A stretch of DNA of 64,000 nucleotides from Micromonospora_G sp040676775 (lineage in GTDB: Bacteria; Actinomycetota; Actinomycetes; Mycobacteriales; Micromonosporaceae), in assembly GCF_040676775.1 (NCBI RefSeq), contig NZ_JBFAPP010000010.1:124001-188000 (forward strand). The letters run 5' to 3'. The notes beneath the pieces were generated by a model that worked only from the letters and a program-made list of their open reading frames with translations, did no database searches and was not told the DNA's origin. A program made the position numbers and the translations under genes. Each line of letters starts with the position of its first letter. Position 1 is the stretch's first letter. Positions 34,177 to 42,024 of this stretch are shown piece by piece.

Positions 34177-35397
34177 ATGACCACATCAGGTATCCGAGGC
34201 CGGCGCCTGCTCGCAGCCGGTCTGCTCGCGGTGCTCAGCGTCGGCACCACCACCCCGGCGTCCGCTGCACCGGGCGCCGACCCGCCCGAGGGGCGGATCC
34301 TGCGCGCCGGCGGGGCCAGCGCCGTGGCCGACAGCTATCTGGTCGTGCTGCGCGACCAGGCCACCGCCGCCGGACCGGCCGCGGTCGCCGCCAGCGCCGA
34401 CCGGCTCGGCGTCGACTACGGCGGTACGGTCGCACGCGTCTACCACGCCGCCATCAACGGCTTCGAGGTGCGCCTGTCCGAGCGGGCCGCCAGACGTCTG
34501 GCCGCCGACCCCGCGGTGGCGTACGTGGAACAGAACCATCTCGTACCGCTGGACGCCGGGGTGCAACCGAACCCGCCGTCCTGGGGCCTGGACCGCATCG
34601 ACCAGCACCAACTCCCCCTGGACCAGCTCTACGTCTACCCGAACACCGCACCGAACGTCACCGCGTACGTGATCGACACCGGGATCCGCAAGACGCACGT
34701 CGACTTCACCGGTCAGGCGGTGGACGGGTTCGACGCGGTAGACGGGGTGCTGCCGGCGGACGACTGCAACGGACACGGCACCCATCTGGCCGGCATCATC
34801 GGCGGCCAGTTGCACGGGGTGGCCAAGGATGTCCGGCTGGTCTCCGTACGCGTGCTCAACTGCGCCGGCAGCGGCAGCTTCGCGCAGGTCATCGCCGGGA
34901 TCGACTGGACCGTGCAGAACGCGGTACGCCCGGCGGTGGTGAACATGGGCATCGGCGGTGGCGCCAGCACCGCGCTCGACGCCGCGGTGATCAACACGAT
35001 CAACCGGGGCATCTCGGTTGTCGTACCGGCGGGCAGCTCGGCGAGCAACGCCTGTAACTACTCGCCCGGCCGGGTCCCACAGGCGCTCACCGTCGCCGGC
35101 ACCACGATCACCGACGCCAGGATGGGTTCGGCGAGCTTCGGCAGTTGCGTGGACATCTTCGCCCCGGGCCAGGGCATCACGTCGACCTGGCACACCAGCA
35201 ACACCGCGACCAACACGATCAGCAGCAGTTCGGTGGCGTCCGCGCACGTCGCCGGCTGCGTCGCGCTGCTGCTCCAGGACCACCCGACGTGGACCCCGGC
35301 GCAGGTGGCGAGCCACCTCGCGGCGGTGGCGACCGGTGGGGTGGTGTCCAACCCGGGTGCCGGCTCACCCAACCGCCTGCTCTACTGCGGTCCCTGA
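34177..35397 (+). CDS. S8 subtilase paralogue with degraded active-site motifs
   Basis: A 406-residue secreted protein similar end to end to the preceding subtilase (signal peptide, I9 propeptide SYLVVLRDQA ... AVAYVEQNH, catalytic fold). Asp167 and His200 are kept (VIDTGIRKTH, NGHGTHLAG). The serine motif GTSMASPH has become SSSVASAH, with Ser352 at the catalytic position. The oxyanion Asn has become Ser287 (PAGSSAS). These changes should lower or abolish proteolysis, while the cysteines and core remain. It is probably a binding or regulatory pseudo-protease, or one with narrow activity. Tandem duplication with divergence is evident. Confidence 0.85.
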   Translation: MTTSGIRGRRLLAAGLLAVLSVGTTTPASAAPGADPPEGRILRAGGASAVADSYLVVLRDQATAAGPAAVAASADRLGVDYGGTVARVYHAAINGFEVRLSERAARRLAADPAVAYVEQNHLVPLDAGVQPNPPSWGLDRIDQHQLPLDQLYVYPNTAPNVTAYVIDTGIRKTHVDFTGQAVDGFDAVDGVLPADDCNGHGTHLAGIIGGQLHGVAKDVRLVSVRVLNCAGSGSFAQVIAGIDWTVQNAVRPAVVNMGIGGGASTALDAAVINTINRGISVVVPAGSSASNACNYSPGRVPQALTVAGTTITDARMGSASFGSCVDIFAPGQGITSTWHTSNTATNTISSSSVASAHVAGCVALLLQDHPTWTPAQVASHLAAVATGGVVSNPGAGSPNRLLYCGP

Positions 35398-35404
35398 CCG
35401 GTTG

Positions 35405-35439
35405 CCCCGGTCCCCCGCCCTCGGGGCGCGGGACCGGGG
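35405..35439 (+). terminator. terminator hairpin
   Basis: CCCCGGTCCC (35405-35414) pairs with GGGACCGGGG (35430-35439), just after the second subtilase gene and before the convergent dienelactone-hydrolase-like gene. Confidence 0.7.
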
Positions 35440-35469
35440 CGGCCCGCAACGATGCCGCGCCGCAACGGG

Positions 35470-36048
35470 TCAGCCGAGGGTGTCGAGGAAGCCGAGCACC
35501 CGGGTGTCGAGCAGGGTGGCGGCGGACTCGTCGTACGAGGGCAGGCTGCTGTCGGTGAACAGGTGCCGGTTGCCGGGGTAGAGGAACAGCTCGGCGTCCG
35601 AGGTGCTGTCGACCAGCGCGCGGGCGGCGTCGAGGTCGCCCTCCCCGGCGAAGAACGGGTCGGCGTCCATCCCGTGGATCTGCACCGGTACGCCCCGGGG
35701 CCACGTCCCGCCGAATTCCGTGGCCGGCACGCAACCCTCCAGCAGCAGCGCACCCGTGGCACCGGCCCTGGTCTGGGCCAGCATCTGCGCCGGCAGCACA
35801 CCGAGGGAGATGCCCACGTAGACGAGTTGCGCGGGCAGCACCTGCGCGGCGGCCCGACCACGGTCGAGGATCGTGTCGAACCCGATCTTCTGGGCGTGCC
35901 CGACACCCTGTTCGAGGCTGTCGAAGACCTCCCCCTCGTAGAGGTCCGGCACGTGCACCGTGTGACCGGCCCGCCGGAGCCGCTCGGCGAACTCGCGCAC
36001 CCCCGCCGTCAGTCCGTTCGCGTGGTGGAACAACAACACCTCGGCCAT
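35470..36048 (-). CDS. dienelactone hydrolase family protein
   Basis: A 192-residue alpha/beta hydrolase from ATG 36048 (GGGGGAG four bases upstream; GTG 36063 is also in frame). The nucleophile elbow GISLGV has Ser where classical dienelactone hydrolases have Cys. The acid is in HGMDADPFF and the His in YPGNRHLF; an N-terminal HHANGLTAGV forms the oxyanion loop. The substrate is unknown. It is the last of a minus-strand series with the MarR-type gene and the ABC exporter genes. Confidence 0.85.
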   Translation of the reverse strand: MAEVLLFHHANGLTAGVREFAERLRRAGHTVHVPDLYEGEVFDSLEQGVGHAQKIGFDTILDRGRAAAQVLPAQLVYVGISLGVLPAQMLAQTRAGATGALLLEGCVPATEFGGTWPRGVPVQIHGMDADPFFAGEGDLDAARALVDSTSDAELFLYPGNRHLFTDSSLPSYDESAATLLDTRVLGFLDTLG

Positions 36049-36138
36049 ACCGCTCCCCCTCACCGTCGCGGCGCCGGGCGGCTCCGCCGCGACGAGTATC
36101 GCCCCGGCCCCCGACAGTTTCCCGGACCGCGACCCGGC

Positions 36139-36645
36139 TCAGGACCCGGTACGGGCCTCACGTCGGGCCTGCTCCCAACGATCCACGAGCACCCCCATCT
36201 CGCCCTGGACGTAATGGAAGAAGTCCCGCATGTCGGCCAGCCGGCCACCGGGCAACGAATTCTCGTCGCCGACCGCCAGCACGCCCTCCTGCACCACGTC
36301 GGCGACCCGCTGGTACACCCCACCCCGGACGGTGGAGGAGTACCAGGACGAGCTTGGCGCCTTGTAGAGATCCCGCCGAGAGCCCGGCGCCGGTTCCCGT
36401 ACCGCCATGCCGACCTGCATGAGGTAACGGACCGCTCCGGAGACGGCCGCCGGGCTGACCCCGAGCCGTTCGCTGATCTCGCTCGCGGTGAGGCCGGGTT
36501 CCTCGGCGGCCATCAGCGCCGCGAACACCCGCGCCGCCATCCGGGGCATGCCCATGTCGCTGAGCGTGAGAGCGAAGTGCTCGACGAAGCGACGGACCGC
36601 TTCCTCGTCGCGCCGGCCGTCAGGTTGCATCTTCCTATCTTTCAC
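36139..36645 (-). CDS. MarR/GbsR-type transcriptional regulator
   Basis: A 168-residue winged-helix regulator from GTG 36645; ATG 36630 is an alternative. The DNA-binding core reads LTASEISERLGVSPAAVSGA then VRYLMQVGMAVREPAPGSRR, and the rest is a helical dimer domain (SSSWYSSTVRGGVYQRVADV). The start codon lies inside the inverted repeat TTCAC-N6-GTGAA, consistent with autorepression and a leaderless transcript. It follows the ABC permease gene by 39 bp and probably controls that exporter; a related palindrome precedes the ATPase gene. Confidence 0.9.
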   Translation of the reverse strand: MKDRKMQPDGRRDEEAVRRFVEHFALTLSDMGMPRMAARVFAALMAAEEPGLTASEISERLGVSPAAVSGAVRYLMQVGMAVREPAPGSRRDLYKAPSSSWYSSTVRGGVYQRVADVVQEGVLAVGDENSLPGGRLADMRDFFHYVQGEMGVLVDRWEQARREARTGS

Positions 36646-36656
36646 TATTCTGTGAA
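36641..36656. promoter_or_regulatory. inverted repeat over the MarR-type start codon
   Basis: TTCAC (36641-36645) and GTGAA (36652-36656) flank TATTCT. The GTG start of the regulator (36645-36643) is part of the left arm, so a bound dimer would block transcription or initiation. Confidence 0.6.
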
Positions 36657-36684
36657 GATCACGGTGAGGTGGCCCGGAACGGCG

Positions 36685-38319
36685 TCACGGTGTGAGGTTG
36701 CGCCGCCGGAACAGGACCAGGCCGGCAGCACCGAACGCCAACGCCACGGCGGAGAGCACCACCAGCGGCGTCGCGGTGATCTCGGCGGAGGGCAACGCCG
36801 GCACGTGGCTGAACGGGGACACGTCCCGCACCGACGCCGGCAGGTTCAGCAGGCCGCCGAACTGCCCGAGGACAAGGCAGAGGATGAACCCGAGCCAGGC
36901 CAGCCCGACGGCCATCCGGGGCACCAGCCCGAACACCGCGACAGCGAACCCGGCCAGGATCAACGCCGACGGCAACTGCACGTACGCCGCAGCCGTCAGC
37001 TCGGCCAGCTCGCCGCCGACGTCGCCCACGCTCAACCCGTACGTCAGGCCCATCGTGACCCCGGCGAGCCCGAGCAGCACCACGGCCCCGACCATCGCGA
37101 CCACCAGGTGCCCGCCCAGCCAGCGCAACCGCCCGGTGGCGGTGGCGAGCACGGCCTCGGCCCTCCCCGCTGACTCCTCGGCCCGCAGCCGCAGCAGCGC
37201 CTGGACCAGGTAGCCGGCGACCAGCGCCCCGAAGAGCGCCATCATCGCCGCGAAGAAGGCATCGACCAGCGCTCCCCCGCCACCACCACCGGCAAGGTTG
37301 TTGATGGTCCTGGTGACGCCCTCGTTCTCGCCCAGCCCCTCCTCGACCGCGCCGCCGATCGAACCGATGCCCACCCCGGTCACCGCGACCGCGACGGCCC
37401 AGCCGATCAACGTGCCGCGCTGTAGCCGCCACGCCAGGCCCAACGGACCGAGCAGCCCCGGAGCGCCGCGAGCCGGACCCGGCCGGGCCGCGAGCAGACC
37501 CATGCCGACATCCCGGCGTACGGTCAGCGCGAAGGCCAGCCCGACCGCGCCCACGAACAGGGCCACCGGCAGCCCGAACACCCACCACCGCTCGTCGGCG
37601 AACGGACGCACCCGCATCGCCCAGCCGATCGGGGAGAGCCAGGACGCCCAGCCGCTGGTCATCGTGTAGCCGTTGGGCAGGATCTCGCCGAACGCGTCAC
37701 CGAGCCCCCGGACCAGGTACGCCGCTCCGATGACCGCGGCGGAGATCCCGTTCGCCCCCCGTGAACTCCCCGCCACCTGGGCGGCGACGGCCGCGACCGC
37801 GGCGAAGGCGATGCCGGCGGCACCGACCGCGAGCCCCGCCGCGACCGAGCCCGGCACCGGCTCGCCGCCGCCGGCCAGCACGAGCGTGACCAGCGCGGCG
37901 AGTACGGCGTTGGCGACGACCGTGACGATCAGCGCGGCGGTCAGGCTGGCGTGCCGACCGACCACCGTCGCGCCGATCATCTCGGTCCGGCCGGTCTCCT
38001 CGTTCTGCCGGGTGTGCCGTACGACGGCGAGCGTGCTCATGAACCCGGCCAGCACGGCCAGGAACGCCAGGATCTGGAACATCGCCATCTCGCCGGTGCT
38101 CGCCCCGGTCGGGGCGGCACGCAGCATGAGCAGGGCCGGGGTCTGCACGGCCGTATGCAGCACGGTGATCCGGTCCGCCTCCGTGGGGTACTGCGAACGG
38201 GTCGCGGCGACCGACACGGCGGCCAACACCGTGGTGCTCAGGATCCAGATCGGCAACTGCACCCTGTCCCGGCGCAGGGCGAGCCGGGTGAGCCGGGCGG
38301 TGCCGGTGAACGCGCTCAT
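36685..38319 (-). CDS. ABC exporter permease (polyketide-antibiotic exporter type)
   Basis: A 544-residue membrane protein from ATG 38319, overlapping the ATPase stop by four bases. It has about 12 hydrophobic segments in two similar halves, and the entry segment LTRLALRRDRVQLPIWILST is typical of the fused ABC-2 permeases called putative polyketide exporters (TnrB3/COG3559-like). A glycine run (NNLAGGGGGGALVDAF) lies in the loop after the second-half entry helix. It exports an unknown hydrophobic compound, driven by the upstream-encoded ATPase. Confidence 0.9.
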   Translation of the reverse strand: MSAFTGTARLTRLALRRDRVQLPIWILSTTVLAAVSVAATRSQYPTEADRITVLHTAVQTPALLMLRAAPTGASTGEMAMFQILAFLAVLAGFMSTLAVVRHTRQNEETGRTEMIGATVVGRHASLTAALIVTVVANAVLAALVTLVLAGGGEPVPGSVAAGLAVGAAGIAFAAVAAVAAQVAGSSRGANGISAAVIGAAYLVRGLGDAFGEILPNGYTMTSGWASWLSPIGWAMRVRPFADERWWVFGLPVALFVGAVGLAFALTVRRDVGMGLLAARPGPARGAPGLLGPLGLAWRLQRGTLIGWAVAVAVTGVGIGSIGGAVEEGLGENEGVTRTINNLAGGGGGGALVDAFFAAMMALFGALVAGYLVQALLRLRAEESAGRAEAVLATATGRLRWLGGHLVVAMVGAVVLLGLAGVTMGLTYGLSVGDVGGELAELTAAAYVQLPSALILAGFAVAVFGLVPRMAVGLAWLGFILCLVLGQFGGLLNLPASVRDVSPFSHVPALPSAEITATPLVVLSAVALAFGAAGLVLFRRRNLTP

Positions 38320-39236
38320 CGCGTACCGGCCAGGTGGTTGTCCGGGGCGGCCAGTTCGTTGCTGTAGTGCCGCAGGAACAGTTCCTCCAGCGAGGGCGGG
38401 GCGCTGGCCAGCGAACGGACCTCGAACTGGGTCAGGTGCCGCAGGACGTGGTCCAGTTGCGCGGTGTCGACGTCGAACCTGGCGTGCGTGGTGTCCGCGT
38501 GGAGGTCGTGTACGCCGGGCAGGTCGACCAGGCCGGCGATCGGGTGCGCGGTCTCCACCGAGATCGAGGTACGGGTGAGGTGCCGCAACTGGGCCAGCGT
38601 GCCGGACTCCACCGTCTGCCCGTTGCGGATGATGCTCACCCGGTCGCAGAGCGCCTCCACCTCGGAGAAGATGTGGCTGGAGAGCAGGACGGTACGGCCG
38701 CGCGCCTTCACCTCGCGTACGCACTCCTGGAAGACCGCCTCCATCAGCGGGTCCAGCCCAGAGGTGGGCTCGTCGAGGATGTAGAGCTCGACGTCGGAGG
38801 CGAACGCGGCGATGACCGCGACCTTCTGCCGGTTGCCCTTGGAGTACGTCCTGGCCCGCTTGGACGGGTCGAGCTGGAATCGTTCGACCAGTTCGTCCCG
38901 GCGTCGCTTGTCCAGGCCGCCGCGCAGCGCCCCGAACAGGTCGATCGCCTCCCCGCCGGTCAGGTTCGGCCACAGGTTCACGTCACCCGGCACGTACGCC
39001 AGCCGTCGGTGCAGCGCCACCGCGTCCCGCCAGGGGTGCCCGCCGAGCAGGTCCACCTGGCCGGCGTCCGCGCGGAGCAGCCCCAGCAGGACCCGGATGG
39101 TGGTCGACTTGCCGGCGCCGTTCGGCCCCAGGAAGCCGTGCACCTCACCGGTGTCCACGGACAGGTCGAGCCCGTCCAGTGCGCGGCTCCGGCCGAACAA
39201 CTTCACCAGGCCGGAGACCGAGATAGCTGTTGTCAT
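38316..39236 (-). CDS. ABC transporter ATP-binding protein
   Basis: A 306-residue ATPase from ATG 39236 (GTG 39245 is also in frame). Walker A GPNGAGKST, then the Q-loop, signature YSKGNRQKVAVIAAF and Walker B LYILDEPTSGLDP; His in LLSSHIFSEVEA. The C-terminal 90 residues are the usual extra domain of antibiotic-exporter ATPases. The 4-base overlap with the permease and the following MarR-type gene suggests one regulated export operon. It acts on the inner face of the membrane. Confidence 0.95.
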   Translation of the reverse strand: MTTAISVSGLVKLFGRSRALDGLDLSVDTGEVHGFLGPNGAGKSTTIRVLLGLLRADAGQVDLLGGHPWRDAVALHRRLAYVPGDVNLWPNLTGGEAIDLFGALRGGLDKRRRDELVERFQLDPSKRARTYSKGNRQKVAVIAAFASDVELYILDEPTSGLDPLMEAVFQECVREVKARGRTVLLSSHIFSEVEALCDRVSIIRNGQTVESGTLAQLRHLTRTSISVETAHPIAGLVDLPGVHDLHADTTHARFDVDTAQLDHVLRHLTQFEVRSLASAPPSLEELFLRHYSNELAAPDNHLAGTR

Positions 39237-39253
39237 GCCATCCACGCTACACA

Positions 39254-39267
39254 GATTTCACGAAATC
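39254..39267. promoter_or_regulatory. palindrome GATTTCACGAAATC upstream of ABC operon
   Basis: Six-base arms GATTTC/GAAATC around AC lie 18 bp before the ATPase start; TTTCA/TGAAA elements recur at 39256-39274 and near 39280-39291. The TTCAC core is shared with the site over the MarR-type start, suggesting that the same regulator binds both. Confidence 0.55.
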
Positions 39268-39429
39268 ATGAAAGCTCAGAAATGTATGAAACTCGTCAAG
39301 ATTCTTGAGCGGAGTTGCCTGAGACGCCCGTCGCTCAACCGCCTCCTATCGTTACCTAGCGGTGGCAGTTGCACGGGCGGTCGCGTGCGAAGCTTCACTG
39401 GCAGGATTCCGGCAAGGAAGAACGGGCGC

Positions 39430-39792
39430 ATGACCTTCACCATCGCGACTGGCGGCAGTGACGACCCCGCCGTACTCCGGCTGGCCGGCGAGTTGGACCT
39501 GGCGACCGTCGTCCAGCTCAACGACCAGGTCGACCAATTCCTGGAGACCGGTCACCACCGCATCCTGCTCGACCTGTCGGAGCTGACGTTCTGCGACTCC
39601 ACCGGCCTCGGCGGCTTCGTACGCGGAAACAACCTCTGCACCGACGCCGGTGGCTGGTTGCGGGTCACCGGAGCCACGGGTGTCGTCGCCCGTGTCCTCG
39701 CCGCCACCGGACTCGACACGTTCCTCGCGCCCGAGCCGGAGTCGACGGGGCTGACCGTCCGACCGTCCGACACCGCCAACGGGCAGTTCTGA
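39430..39792 (+). CDS. STAS domain protein (anti-anti-sigma factor type)
   Basis: A 120-residue protein from ATG 39430 (AAGGAAG nine bases upstream). The STAS fold is clear: LRLAGELDLATVVQLNDQVD and HHRILLDLSELTFCDSTGLG; the Ser in the DST motif is the site phosphorylated by partner anti-sigma kinases in SpoIIAA/RsbV proteins. No anti-sigma kinase is encoded in this window, so the partner must be elsewhere. It is cytoplasmic and divergent from the ABC export operon. Confidence 0.9.
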   Translation: MTFTIATGGSDDPAVLRLAGELDLATVVQLNDQVDQFLETGHHRILLDLSELTFCDSTGLGGFVRGNNLCTDAGGWLRVTGATGVVARVLAATGLDTFLAPEPESTGLTVRPSDTANGQF

Positions 39793-39798
39793 GAGCCG

Positions 39799-40356
39799 TC
39801 AGCGTGCCGCCACCCAGTCGGCGACGGTGATGACCTCCGCCTGCTGGGGAAACACCTTCTCGGTGAGCACCCGGTGCACCTCCGGGTCGGCGTCGAGGCA
39901 TCCGTCGGCCAGGACGGTGAGACCGAAGTCCAGGTCGGCCGCCTGACGCAGGGTGGACAGCACGACGCCACTGGTGGCGATGCCGGTGAGCACGAGATGG
40001 TCGATGTCGCCGGCCCGCAGCACCAGGTCCAGGTCGCTGCCGGTGAAGGCGCTGACGCGGCGCTTGGTGACCAGGATGTCGCCGGATTCGGGTGCCACGT
40101 CCGGGTGGACCTGGGTGGCCCGCTCGTCGCCGGCCGCTCCCGTCCTGCCCGCGAGCCCGCCGAACATCTTGTTGCGGGTGCTGATCTCCGGGTATCCGGG
40201 ACGGAACCCGACGACCACGTAGACCACGGGAAGGCCGGCCGTACGGGCCGCGCCGATCGCCTCGCGCAGGCGCGGCAGGTAGCCGGGATCGGGGTAACGG
40301 TCCACGACGACACGTTGCACATCCATGACGAGGAGAGCCTGCTTGGCCACCGTCAC
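39799..40356 (-). CDS. isochorismatase-like hydrolase lacking the catalytic Cys
   Basis: A 185-residue protein with the isochorismatase fold: Asp12 (LLVMDVQR) and Lys98 (ILVTKRRVSAF) are present. The cis-peptide/Cys motif, normally GVATNVCVEST, reads GIATSGVVLST, so Val131 replaces the nucleophile Cys. Cys-based amidase or nicotinamidase chemistry is thus unlikely; isochorismatase-type (Cys-less) chemistry or a non-enzymatic role remain. It is divergent from the TetR gene at 40510 with a 20-bp palindrome between, and is probably that regulator's target. Confidence 0.85.
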   Translation of the reverse strand: MTVAKQALLVMDVQRVVVDRYPDPGYLPRLREAIGAARTAGLPVVYVVVGFRPGYPEISTRNKMFGGLAGRTGAAGDERATQVHPDVAPESGDILVTKRRVSAFTGSDLDLVLRAGDIDHLVLTGIATSGVVLSTLRQAADLDFGLTVLADGCLDADPEVHRVLTEKVFPQQAEVITVADWVAAR

Positions 40357-40372
40357 CCTCCGTACGTGAAAT

Positions 40373-40392
40373 AAGTCATCAATTGATTACTT
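40373..40392. promoter_or_regulatory. TetR-type operator, 20-bp palindrome
   Basis: AAGTCATCAATTGATTACTT is palindromic except for one position pair, and starts 17 bp before the isochorismatase-like gene. A matching half-site TGATTACTT recurs at 40430-40438, beside a TATGCT -10 box (40454-40459) for the TetR gene. Both divergent genes could be repressed. Confidence 0.8.
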
Positions 40393-40509
40393 CGCAACCT
40401 AGCTCGCGTCGAGTCGCGATGTCAACGAGTGATTACTTACCCGGTCGCGGAGCTATGCTGCGACGACGTGCGTGGCTTTCGGATGGGACGGGCTGAGGGG
40501 AGGTCGTCG

Positions 40510-41208
40510 GTGGCGACGAGAGGAAACGGCGGGTCGGCGGACGACACCGCCGACGCACGTACCGCCGGAGGACCCGAAGGCGACCGTCGGCGGCGGGACG
40601 CGGCCGCGACCCGGCAAGCGCTGTTACAGGCCGCGCGCGGCCGGTTCATCCGCCTCGGGTACGACCGCACGACACTGCGGGACGTGGCCGCGGACGTCGG
40701 CGTCAACCTCGCACTCATCAAGCGGTACTTCGACTCGAAGGAGGGGCTGTTCAAGGCGGCACTGGCGGCCACGCCCCGATTCCCCGGGTCCGAAGGCGAG
40801 TTTCCCCCGGACCGCGCGGCCCTCGCCGAGGCCCTCAGCCACCAACTGTCGGCCGGCGCCTGGCCGGACTTCAGCGAGCACCCGGTGCTGCTGCTGTTGC
40901 GTGTCTCCGGCGACGAGCGGGTGGACAGCCTGCGCAGGCAGGCCCTACAGGACTTCAGCCGCCAGGTGCTCGAAGCCTCGGACCCGTCGCGGACGCGCGA
41001 CGACCCGACACCGGCACCGGACGACACGTCACGGGCGCAGGCGGAACGGGACCGGCTGCTGCGGGCGGAACTCCTGGTCGCACTCGGTGTCGGCGTCGCC
41101 GTCGTACGATCCGCCGTCGGGCTGCAGCCACTGCGTGACGCGACCTCCGACGATCTGATCGGCCCGCTGCGCGAGGTCGTCGACGTACTGCTCGCACCCC
41201 GGCACTGA
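40510..41208 (+). CDS. TetR/AcrR family transcriptional regulator
   Basis: A 232-residue regulator from GTG 40510, which has GGGGAGG six bases upstream; the frame is open for 27 codons before that. The HTH lies at about 32-75 (ATRQALLQAARGRFIRLGYD, TTLRDVAADVGVNLALIKRY). The effector domain has a linker rich in Asp/Pro/Thr (SRTRDDPTPAPDDTSRA) before its last two helices. The divergent isochorismatase-like gene and the intervening palindrome suggest repression of that gene and of itself. Confidence 0.9.
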   Translation: MATRGNGGSADDTADARTAGGPEGDRRRRDAAATRQALLQAARGRFIRLGYDRTTLRDVAADVGVNLALIKRYFDSKEGLFKAALAATPRFPGSEGEFPPDRAALAEALSHQLSAGAWPDFSEHPVLLLLRVSGDERVDSLRRQALQDFSRQVLEASDPSRTRDDPTPAPDDTSRAQAERDRLLRAELLVALGVGVAVVRSAVGLQPLRDATSDDLIGPLREVVDVLLAPRH

Positions 41209-41226
41209 GCAGGCGAGGTACGGCGG

Positions 41227-41874
41227 TCAGGGCGCCGTCAGGTCGTCCAGTTCGGCCGCGAACAACCGGGCCGGGTCGAAGCCCATCCCGGTGAAGTGGC
41301 CGGCGAGTTCCAGGGACAGGATGCCGTGCAGGCGGGTCCAGCAGATCAGGCCGCGGTGCAGCGCCGCGGCCGAGGCAGGGTGATCCGACGCCCACTGCCG
41401 GTGGTCTTCGAGGTACGCGTCGAACGGGGTCGCGGGACGCCCCGGTGGGAGCGCGGCGCAGGCGTCCAGCAGGATCGTCATGATCTCGGACGCGACCAGG
41501 GTGACGTCGTCCGGCGCGTGGTAGCCGGGGACGGGCGTGCCGTAGATGAGCAGGTACCGCTGCGGGTCATCCAAGGCCCAGGCGCGTAGGGCGTGCGCCA
41601 GCGCGGCCACGTCGGCACCGGTCACGGCGGCCGTACGGAAGGCGTCGGCAAGGCTCCGGTACGCGTCCGTGATGAGCGCGGTGATCAGCTCGTCGCGGTT
41701 GGCGAAGTACCGGTAGAGCGCGGGTCCGCTCATGCCCATCTGCTTGGCGATCGCGTTGAGCGAGAGCGCGGACGCCCCCGCGGTGGCGACCTGCCCCCAC
41801 GCGTGTTCCTTGATCTCCGTACGCACCTGGGCGCGGTAGCGCTCGCGGGGGGTCTCCGTGCCGGCTTCCGCCAT
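41227..41874 (-). CDS. TetR family transcriptional regulator (WHG domain type)
   Basis: A 215-residue regulator from ATG 41874 (GTG 41886 is also in frame, directly behind AGGAAG). The HTH (about 20-60) reads LSLNAIAKQMGMSGPALYRY then FANRDELITALITDAY. The C-terminal domain has LRAWALDDPQRYLLIYGTPV and LICWTRLHGILSLELAGHF, the TetR_C_13/WHG signature. It is divergent from a quinone-oxidoreductase-like gene, with two 19-bp direct repeats between, and very likely represses it. Confidence 0.95.
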   Translation of the reverse strand: MAEAGTETPRERYRAQVRTEIKEHAWGQVATAGASALSLNAIAKQMGMSGPALYRYFANRDELITALITDAYRSLADAFRTAAVTGADVAALAHALRAWALDDPQRYLLIYGTPVPGYHAPDDVTLVASEIMTILLDACAALPPGRPATPFDAYLEDHRQWASDHPASAAALHRGLICWTRLHGILSLELAGHFTGMGFDPARLFAAELDDLTAP

Positions 41875-41919
41875 CGCGCCTGCCACCTTCCTGCCACCGG
41901 GCTACACGGCCGAGATTTA

Positions 41920-41983
41920 GTTAGAACCTATCACGAACCTTCTTGACACTCGCTTCCGTGAGCTGTTAGAACTTATAACGAAC
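41920..41983. promoter_or_regulatory. 19-bp direct repeats and -35 box (TetR operators)
   Basis: GTTAGAACCTATCACGAAC (41920-41938) and GTTAGAACTTATAACGAAC (41965-41983) are 17/19 identical and 45 bp apart. A perfect -35 TTGACA (41943-41948) lies between them, so the second repeat covers the likely -10 region of the oxidoreductase gene. Each repeat is partly dyad-symmetric (GTT...AAC). Confidence 0.8.
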
Positions 41984-42024
41984 GCGAAAGCAAGAAACTA
42001 ACGTGAAGCGCAACGGAGGTTGTC

